Below are positions 40,863 to 64,000 of a DNA stretch of 64,000 nt, piece by piece; within the stretch, counting starts at the first letter, position 1; each line of letters starts with the position of its first letter. Under the pieces are notes generated by a model, which saw nothing but the letters and a program-made list of their open reading frames with translations, had not been told where the DNA came from and did no database searches. The stretch comes from Ctena decussata. Lineage: Eukaryota > Mollusca > Bivalvia > Lucinida > Lucinidae. Location: NCBI GenBank assembly GCA_963989385.1, contig OZ022503.1, forward strand, positions 64,206,123 to 64,270,122, in the 5' to 3' direction. Position numbers and translations under genes: made by a program.

Positions 40863-41552
40863 TATGGAAGTCATGCTTTTTATCGTTTCAAAATCTAATT
40901 TGATTTGCAAATTGAATGAATAATAATACACAGATGCAAAATATTTAACAGTGCATTTTTAGCGCATTAATTTAGTTTTGTGTCGGTATTTTCCGTATAA
41001 TTGCGGACTATTTACGGAGGTTACCGAATGTCTTCATACTAACAAGCCCGCCGCTACTGGGGCACCTCGGTATGGAGAATTAAACAGGGCCTGCTAATAC
41101 AGGCTAGGCACGAATCCTATGGCATGTCTGGGCATTAATATATGAAGCAAACTCATTGTTTTATTTATACAAATTCCAAAATCAGTGAAAACACGGAATT
41201 GTTTGTTTGAGAAAATCTGAAGTTTCTGTTGAAAGAATTTCAATTTAAAATGTTGTTGAAAAATTGGCAAAGCATAGCAACTAAGAAGACATATAAATGT
41301 CAAAGTGACGTCATCAAGCATCATTCTGCTAAATTACTAAGTTCAACAGTTGGTTAATTCCATATTTGCTATTGTAACAGATCTATGACAATCATTGGGG
41401 TCGGAGCACGCGATGCTCCACAAATTTTTCAGTGACATTACAAATTCAAATTCTTTCAAAAGAAACTTCAGACTATTTCAAACATAATTTTTCTGAAGTC
41501 ATTTAATTTTGTGTTTAAACTGCAAAATGTAGGCCACAAACAGAAATGAAGA

Positions 41553-41945
41553 GAGATTCTAATGCACTTATATATGTCATGCGACGTCTGATTGGATAAC
41601 GAAAAAAATTTGCGACAGTATATCCTGCCTTATACTGTCGGAAAACCGACGTCATTACCTAACGTCGCTTCTCATTGGCTGACGTCTGGTTTTATGTTGC
41701 TGAAAGCGTTTGTTATGTGTGCAAAGTAGTACCCTTTTAAAGGAGAAAATGTGAAAAGTGCATTAGAATGGGGATAACTATTGAAAATTGTCATTTGGGG
41801 AGGTAAATCGTCTATTTTATGGTCGCAAATTGCGTTTTACGGCCCCGCTCGCGAGTCGCTGTAAAACAAAATTTCCGACCATAAAACCTATGATTTACCT
41901 CCCCAAATGACAATTTCGAGTACAGTTATCCCCTAAATTGCTTCC
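41553..41945. mobile_element. Hairpin element with ~60-bp arms
   Basis: GAAAATTGTCATTTGGGGAG (41783) pairs with CTCCCCAAATGACAATTTC (41899-41917), and the pairing continues inward through ATTTTATGGTC. GCATTAGAATGGGGATAACT at the left is echoed by the inverse of GTTATCCCCTAAATTGC. CTAATGCACTTATA at 41560 suggests a nested second inverted pair. Confidence 0.75.
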
Positions 41946-42083
41946 AGTGTACTTATCAACCTAGAGAATTGTAGATGTCTGTTTGAAAAGCGGGGAGGGG
42001 GTGGGAGGGGAGGAATTGTGAAGGTCCATTTTATAGATATATATAATAAAATAATAAAAGCCCAGGGGGGGGGGGGGAAAGGG

Positions 42084-42245
42084 GGCAAGTGAGGGGCCTG
42101 ACAGCGACTTGCCCATCACATAAAAAACTTTAACGTAAAACTTTAACATTTTGCTAACGCCGCTGCTGCCGCCAACGCCACCGCTAACGCTGACGCCGGG
42201 GGTAGTGCAATAGCTCTTCCTGAACTTCGTTCAGGCGAGCTAAAA
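42084..42245 (+). mobile_element. Truncated pearl/HINE-like element
   Basis: Shares GACTTGCCCATCACATAAAA and the ending TTCAGGCGAGCTAAAA with the element at 32201. The 5' start is obscured by a G run at 42065-42077. Confidence 0.7.
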
Positions 42246-43282
42246 ATACAGGTTACCATTCACTGAGTCAAACATTACTGACAGAATGCAACCAGTGCAG
42301 CCTCTGATCAGCTCAGTGGCTGCTACTGCAGTCTGATATGGTCCTAACTGTTTGCTCAGGCACTTCTGTCTCAACACCTTGGGATAATATAATAGAACCT
42401 GAGAAACAGCAGATATTTCAAAGGCCCCTTTGCTCTACCAGTGATGTAAGCATCATTCTATACACATGGCAAAGGTAGGGAGTGGGGGTGGGCGGGATAT
42501 TTTTGGATATTACCATTTTAAAAAAAATCTGGTTCTCCATTGTGCAACAATATATCCACAAAAGCAAGGCAATAAATGGGATTCTTTGTCACATAATAAA
42601 GTTTGATATCAAAAACAGGTCATTTTGGTTGCCATTTAAAGTTAACATATTAATTTTCAATACTTTTTTCTTGAAAACCTTAAGGATGCTTTGTTTAAGT
42701 TGGCCAATCACAGACATTGACCAAACTGTAGTGAAAGGGTCGGTGATATGATAATATATTACATGAATACATACCACTTACTTGTATTCACTTACCTAAG
42801 CTGGATCGTGTTCTAGTTGTTAAAGTGAATACTGGTAGGTACTTTCAAGGGGAGCAACTTTACCATTTTGTTTTCTCTTCCTTTCTTAATAAGGATCAAC
42901 TCTTAACAGGAAACAGTTTGCTTCCCTAGGATCTAAGAGTAGATGCCTTTTCGGAAAGGTTATGTTCTCCAGGGAAGCAAACAGGAAGTCATAAAAGTTG
43001 TCACCTCTTGTAAAAATGGCTAAAAAACAAGGAGGTGTAACCAAAAAGCTAAAATGCATCTTGACAATTCGCTTCACCAATGAAATTGCAAGGAAAGATA
43101 AATCTGGTGGAAAACTAAATCATAAATAAACAATGAGAATGCGTGTATTTGGTTGGGTATGAAAAGAAAACTGACATTTCAAACTTTTTTTTTTCATTTT
43201 ATTTTACATTCAGTACATGTATAGTGTAAAATAATCAGAATTTAACAAAACCATACATCCAGACATCCGAATTTGGGAATCA
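42246..43282. other. Intergenic stretch with hairpin MITE
   Basis: A family F hairpin MITE lies at about 42830-43045 (GGGGAGCAACTTTACCATTT start). An AACCAGTGCAGCCTCTGATC inverted piece lies at 42290-42360. No gene recognised. Confidence 0.5.
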
Positions 43283-43377
43283 TAGGGGAGAGTCGGATAA
43301 CTTCGGACATGGGGGGGCCATACATCCAGACATCCGAATTTGGGAATCATAGGGGAGAGTCGGATAACTTCGGACAT

Positions 43378-43432
<55 letters not shown>

Positions 43433-43615
43433 ATTCAGACACTGACATTGTTTCCTTTATATGTCAGTTCTTTGGAATTAAAACAAAATTAACCGGGCAA
43501 ACAGTGAAAATCCTGATGAGACGGCTCATTATGAGCCGTCTCATCTGGATTTTCACTGTTTGCAATGGTATGTCCGAATTTACCCGCCTGTCCGAAGTTA
43601 CCCGACTCTCCCCTA
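43283..43615. mobile_element. Palindromic MITE, family D, copy 2, with G run and duplication
   Basis: Ends TAGGGGAGAGTCGGATAAC and GTTACCCGACTCTCCCCTA. The inner hairpin GATGAGACGGCTCATTATG is complete. About 65 bp around the left end occur twice in direct order (43253-43317 and 43318-43379), and a run of about 52 G follows at 43380. Confidence 0.85.
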
Positions 43616-44025
43616 ATTGGACTGTCTCTTAATTATCCACAAACACTTATGCTCATTAGAACTGACCCAGAAACACAATTTTTTATGCCACTGAATGACA
43701 CATGTACATGTGCTTTGCAGGTGTACATTTTGTCCAAGATGGTCTTCAATGGAGTTCTGTGAGCTGAAAACTTAGTTTCTTGTAAATAAAAATGTAATAT
43801 ACCACTGGTTATAGACTAAACAATGACTATAATAAAATTAGCAGGAACATGCATAAAGGCCCTTACCACTGCATCAATGCAGTTTAATCACAGCCTTCCT
43901 TTTTTGCCTATATAATCCTTAGGGTATCATGCTATCCGTAACAAAGGCATCTTTCCTAATACGAGCACTCTCTTACTGTTTTCATCTAAAAGAATTTAAA
44001 TCTAAACTTAATGAGCCAGGGTCTA

Positions 44026-44269
44026 GATGTTCAAAACTGACAATGTAGTTAGTAAATGAGACACTATGTTTAAACTTATTGTACACAAAAAACTCTGCCA
44101 TTTGTTGCCAAAATAATGTGAGGAGTTTTTGTAATATCAGCTAAAGCTCCTCCCAATTTTCCACTAAGAGATATTAGCACACTTGATTTTATGCATGCTA
44201 GATGATTTAACAAAACCTGACTTATGACAATATTAGCTTCTGCTACATGTACTTTGAACAGCTGGGCCC
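44026..44269. mobile_element. Diverged MITE with AGTTGTTCAAA-type ends
   Basis: Left CCAGGGTCTAGATGTTCAAA and right CTTTGAACAGCTGGGCCCA resemble the element at 22314. Confidence 0.65.
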
Positions 44270-44639
44270 AGATAGTTACAGAATTTCAAATTAAAACTGT
44301 GGCCTTGGAAAAAAACTGAATAAATGTATTTGTTCTCAAAAAATACTTGGTTGTATTCATTAATGAATGCAGATCACCATTTTGCATAATGAATATACAT
44401 TTTTTATCTTTTAACCATATAGCCTAGATACAATAAACCTATCAGAACTGGCATCTAAGGGTTTACACAACAGCACATGGAATTAAGCCTAAATTGGCCT
44501 CTATATGAGCATACCCTTCAAGCAAAATTATCTGTGTCTAGGGCATATTGTATGAACAGCAGGAACTCTGACCAGACAGCATGAAAACCCAGAATAGACA
44601 GTCTTTGCAGTGTGCAAATGCTCTCGAATGAACTGAATG

Positions 44640-44835
44640 GATACACTTTCCGGGGGAAAACTTGGCCAATTTCAATTTTGATCCTTTCTGTGTGGGTTTA
44701 TCTCAAAGGAAAGAATTTGCTTCCCTAAAGCAAATTCTTGTCCTTAAGAGTAGCATCCAAGGATGCAAAAGAAGAGCCACAAAAAGTGTTTACCCTTTGT
44801 AAACATAGCAGAAGAGCATGGAGGTGTACTCTTAC
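44640..44835. mobile_element. Hairpin MITE, family F
   Basis: GGATACACTTTCCGGGG at the left and GAGGTGTACTC at the right are the inverted ends. The inner AAAGAATTTGCTTCCCTAA is followed by its complement AGCAAATTCTTGTCCTTAA. Confidence 0.8.
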
Positions 44836-44879
44836 ATGTTAAGACATCTGAAGTCTTTGTTGTTTACAAATGCTCCAAG

Positions 44880-45082
44880 CAGAGCTCTAGATAAGAGGGA
44901 ATATTGGGTGATAATTAGGGATAATTTTTGCTAATTCTGCATAAAAACATATGTTGTGACCCCTCATCTGAACCGTCTCGACGAGACGGTTCAGATGAGG
45001 GGTCACAACATATGGTTTCATTAAGAAATAAAGAAAATTATCCCTCAATTATCATCAAATACCCCTCTTATCTATAGCTCTG
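44880..45082. mobile_element. Palindromic MITE, family A
   Basis: Best preserved copy. CAGAGCTCTAGATAAGAGGG faces CCCTCTTATCTATAGCTCTG, and the centre is a perfect hairpin CCCCTCATCTGAACCGTCTC with its complement around CGACGAG. Confidence 0.9.
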
Positions 45083-46282
45083 GCTCCAAGGGCCCTTTAC
45101 AAGTACTGTTGCTGAAACTGCAGATCAGAAAAAAGAGAGAGAGAAAAAAAATACAACAAAAAAAAAAAGCATGAAATGAAGAACATTTATCCAAAATACT
45201 TGAGCACTTAAAATGCTGAGAAATTTTTCAAAGGCTTTATCATGAATAAAATCTACATATCAATAAAAATATGTATACACTGAACCATCATTATTTTAAA
45301 TAACAGCTACAGTAAATCATTTTGCCATATCTGCAAAACTGAAATTTCACATCAGTAAAATGCCACATTAATGCTTGTTTTATGACTCCAAGATTTTAAT
45401 TAAGCTCATTTGAATATTTTATTCTTTAATTTATGATGTAACACACATGATCCAAAACTGTTATACGACTTGTGACCTTAACCATCTATTGTGATTAAAT
45501 AATTATTATCTACATTTTTGCGATTTGAAACCTTTTTTCTGCACCTCTAGTTATACACTACTTAGCTGATATTTGGCTCCTGCAACCACTTTACCTTTGC
45601 ATTTAGGCTTGAAAATATGTCAGCGCATAAATGTACACAGCTCATTTTTAGCACAATAATGCATATTAATACCTTAATGTGCTTAAATATTGGGACACCT
45701 AAAAACCATTAATTTTCCATTTGTCTCAAATGGAAAATTAATGGTTTTAGGTGTTCCAATACTTAAACAAATATGGGTTATGTCAACAATATGTGAAAAT
45801 TGCAGCAGTAGACGTTAATGCGCTGACAATTTTATATCGAGTGCTCTCTAAAGCTGTATTAATTGTCTTATTTCAAGGAAAAACTTAACATATTTTTCTT
45901 GCAGTTTTCTTAAAAATTATTGAAAGAAAACAGTCATGTCTGAAATCATGTTGCTCTGAGGATTCAGGAAGACAAAACATAGTGAATCTGTATGACTCAT
46001 TTACTCAGAAGCAACAGAAACCATGCAATTTTAAGAAAATCTGAATGAGGGCCAAAAATGGCCCAAAATCATACCAGGTCCTTTATGATAAAATTTCTGA
46101 TACTTAACTGACAGATATGGCAAAGTGTCTACACCAATTTCAAAGAATACTAATGTTGCTATAAATGATGAAAACTTGAAAATATAAAATAAAATACAGA
46201 ACACAATATCAATAATTAAATTCATTTTGAATGTGGATACTGTTGCAGATCAATTCTCATTCATACTTTTCTAATATTTAGG
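45083..46282. other. Intergenic stretch with one strong hairpin
   Basis: AT-rich. The only clear structure is a palindrome at 45683-45766: GGACACCTAAAAACCATTAA, then TTTTCCATTTG, and the complementary arm after a 3-4 base loop. Confidence 0.55.
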
Positions 46283-46745
46283 TGAATGTGTTCACTTTCA
46301 GTAGAAGCAACTCTGCCATTTTCATTTTTGCCTCCCTTCTCAGTCCTGGCCCTGAGGTTATAAAACATTTTTCATGCTCAACTCAGCTGAGCATGAAATT
46401 TTACCTGCCAATAAATAAGTACAGTTGTTTTCATGCTCAAATGAGCTGATTATGGAATTTTCTCTGCTTATGAATATGAAAATGCCAACATTAGTTGGCA
46501 TTTTCATATTTATCAGCAGAGAAAATTTCATGCTCAGCTGAGTTGAGCATGAAAAAAGTTTTATAACCTCGGGGCCTGGTCAACTTGTAAAAGAAGGAAT
46601 TCTCTGTGGAAGGAGCAAATTCTTCTTTTAAGAGTAGACCCCTTTTTGGAAGGGATACATCATCTAAGAAAGCAGACAGGAAGTCATCAAACTTATTTCC
46701 CTTTGAAAAGCATTTCACTTTAAAAATATGGCCAGATGGTGGTGT
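46283..46745. mobile_element. Family F hairpin MITE split by a family C MITE
   Basis: The outer F element runs from GTGAATGTGTTCACTTTCAG to the GGTGGTGTAC end. At 46345-46579 a family C MITE is inserted. Its ends are GGCCCTGAGGTTATAAAAC and GTTTTATAACCTCGGGGCC, and inside are ATGCTCAACTCAGCTGAGC and AAAATGCCAACATTAGTTGG palindromes. Confidence 0.85.
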
Positions 46746-46793
46746 ACTTTTCATCTTATGATACATTACACATACTGTATTCACCCTAACATC

Positions 46794-47042
46794 TGGCCCC
46801 GAGGTTATAAAACCCTTTACATGCTCAACTCAGCTGAGCATGAAATTTTACTTGCTAATAAATAGCATATTACTGATAAATACAGTTGTTTTCTTGCTCA
46901 GTTGAGCTGAGTATAAAATTTTCTCTGCTTATGAATATGAAAATGCCAACATTATTTTCATAATTATCAGCAGAGAAAATTTCATGCTCAGCTGAGTTGA
47001 GCACGAAGAAAGTTTTATAACCTCGGGGCCTGGTCAGAATGC
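46794..47042. mobile_element. Palindromic MITE, family C, copy 2
   Basis: Ends CTGGCCCCGAGGTTATAAAA and TTTTATAACCTCGGGGCCTG, with the same inner CTCAACTCAGCTGAGCATG arms as the copy at 46345. Confidence 0.88.
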
Positions 47043-48161
47043 TTACAATAAGGGTATAGATCCAGATCAACCTGCTCCAAAGGAGCATTCTGATCTTTTT
47101 CTGCATTTTTGCCAACACTTTTTTTTCATTAAAACATTCCCCGACAGTACATTAAGATATGAAATATTTAAGATTTGTGGTTGCCAGTTTTTCAAAGGGC
47201 ATAACTTTTACAGATTAGCTTCCCTTGTATGTGAATCTCTTCTTCACTGGGGCCTACTTTTAAAGGAGAGAATTTGCTCTCTTGGAGAGTAAATTCTTTT
47301 TGTCAAGAATGGCCCCTCTGTCTGAAAATGGACCTTTTCAGACAGAAGTGATATTCCTTGACGGTGCATTCATACAGATGGATGATGATGATAATGATGG
47401 ACGATTCAACAGTATTTCAGATATATCATGACAAAAGCAGGATAATAATGGAAGGCTGTTTGATACTGAACCCTGTTTAGGGTTGGAAAAGACTCCACCT
47501 TCAAGAGAACTCGAAACTGGGCTACTGGTAAATATAGAATCAAAACAATTTGTTTACAGTAGATGGGTACACATCTACAAGTGTTTCTACTTCTATGACT
47601 TCCTGTTTGCTTCTCTAGGCAACAAACCCCTTGCAAAATGAAGTGTTTTTTCCCTTTAAAAGTTGATCCTCCATTGAGAAGGGAGGCAAAAATGAAAATG
47701 CTTCCCCTGAAAATGTATTCTTTCACTATAACTGTTTCAGGAAATGAAGATATCAATGTTAGCAATTTGAAAAATATGAGCCCCGCTTTCAACATATTGT
47801 TTTTCAGCAATAGCAATATCAAACAGAAGCTGCCACCTTTCTTTGCGAAGCCCTTTGACAAAATCCTACCAAAAATTAAATATAAACAAAAAATTTTCTT
47901 GTGACACATTATGGCCACTCAATCGAAACAGTAACCATAATTACCCAAAACATCTGGACAGAAATCTTGAGCAAACTGTGCACACGCAGATTAAGCTGAG
48001 CAGCCTGATTAGGGTCTGCAAAGTTTGCTATTCTGCCAGGACATCTTTGTAAAACGTTGTTCAGATTTTGGATGATTACGGTAGATGGTTAAAGTGTCCC
48101 AGTATTTCGCCTATGAATGGTAGTAATCAGTGTTTGTTTTTTTCCGAATCCGACTGTTCGT
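47043..48161. other. Region downstream of PDCD6 stop
   Basis: Contains hairpin MITE family F pieces at about 47165-47335 and 47560-47725. The PDCD6 3' UTR must start here but its end is not placed. The long minus-strand open frame around 47406-47918 runs through a MITE and is not a gene. Confidence 0.5.
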
Positions 48162-63235
<15,074 letters not shown>

Positions 63236-64000
63236 CTATAGGATAAACGAGAACCAAGAAAACCTGTTGTTTACTTTTGTTTCCGCCAACACACAAAACA
63301 TCAACAAGGCCTAGGCCTGTCCTCTGTAGGTATTTCATTTTGTACTGCAAAGCAATGCTATATTATCTATTCCAAAATCTGTAGCTTTTTCTTTTTTTTT
63401 CAGAAACAGTCATCCCAATAAGTTTCTTGCTTTTTTCATTAATCCTTATTATTTATGATATTATTATCTTTTTTTTCTCTCTCAGATTAGACTGAATGGA
63501 ATAAAGACATGCTGACACTGAAAGTGACAATGTAGTATACCTGACCATGGACAGGCCTTGACCAACAAATAATTTTATAGAACTCCAAGAAAGCCAAAAT
63601 TTATATAACATGTGAAAATTATTTGTTCAGATCCCACCACATATACATTTAAGGTGGATGGGTATACTTCCATGTTTTTCTACCATTTTTACAAAGGGGA
63701 ATAACTTCTGTGACTTCCTGTCCACTGCACTAGAAGACAAAACCCTTTCAAAAATGGGCCTTATGTTAAAAGAAAGAAGTAGCTTCTAGGGTAGAAATTC
63801 TTTCAAGAGCTGACCAATTGGGAAGGAAGGTAAAAAAAAAGAAAATGGTGGATTGCTTCCCCTGAAAATGTCTCCATTCACCATAAAGTGAATGACAACA
63901 CTTTGAAGGGAAATCACATCACTAAGGAAGAAATGTTTTTCTTCCTTCTTATAGAGGGCTACATGAAGGTAATATTTCGGCTTCTCAAGAAAAGACAATC
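63236..64000. other. Right edge, intronic
   Basis: Contains a family F hairpin MITE at about 63655-63885 (GGTGGATGGGTATACTTCCA start). The PDCD6 first coding exon was looked for on the minus strand and not found. Confidence 0.5.

Noticed and set aside
47406..47918. 170-residue minus-strand open frame downstream of PDCD6
   Set aside because: It runs through a family F hairpin MITE and has no recognised domain or splice context.

Overview
The window is animal nuclear DNA, most likely from a bivalve mollusc. It is AT-rich, intron-rich and dominated by repeats. Two conserved animal genes are present, both on the minus strand and both running off the window or into unseen introns. The bivalve guess rests on many pearl/HINE-like elements (internal tandem arrays plus GGAC-type microsatellites) and dense palindromic MITEs; the sequence does not fix the species.

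Genes. From 63.2 kb down to 48.16 kb lie five coding exons of a penta-EF-hand protein of the PDCD6 (ALG-2) type. The first coding exon is beyond the right edge and the stop codon is at 48162-48164. From 36.27 kb down to 19.92 kb lie the first seven coding exons of a WDR7 (rabconnectin-3 beta) orthologue, about 283 residues from its ATG. The rest of that gene must lie beyond an intron that reaches the left part of the window or further. All splice phases agree within each gene. No other cellular gene could be supported.

Region by region. 0.36-11.5 kb: a 44-bp minisatellite split by a decayed DIRS-type tyrosine-recombinase retrotransposon on the minus strand (gag, RT, RNase H, YR remnants). It keeps inverted terminal repeats, a junction-spanning internal complementary region and ATG trinucleotides at both ends. 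Four later elements sit inside it: two pearl/HINE-like elements, a pogo-like MITE and a second TIR element. 11.5-19.9 kb: a pearl-like element, a 46-bp tandem array interrupted by a nested element, and hairpin MITEs. 19.9-36.3 kb: WDR7 exons separated by repeat-filled introns. 36.3-48.1 kb: intergenic, with a 1.7-kb element with 42-bp perfect TIRs, palindromic MITEs and a possible promoter near 40.8 kb. 48.1-64 kb: PDCD6, whose 11.5-kb intron holds the most unusual object here. This is a 6.5-kb inverted structure (55.9-62.4 kb) with about 34 copies of a palindrome centred on TATAGCTATA, spaced about 180 bp apart. Its middle is organised as a four-monomer higher-order repeat of roughly 740 bp, and its ends are inverted repeats of more than 1 kb.

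The two genes have no evident functional link. PDCD6-type proteins are Ca2+ sensors of membrane trafficking and WDR7 acts with DMXL proteins on V-ATPase. The main biological interest is the repeat landscape: nested transposons whose order of insertion can be read, and satellite-like arrays that seem to have grown inside mobile elements.
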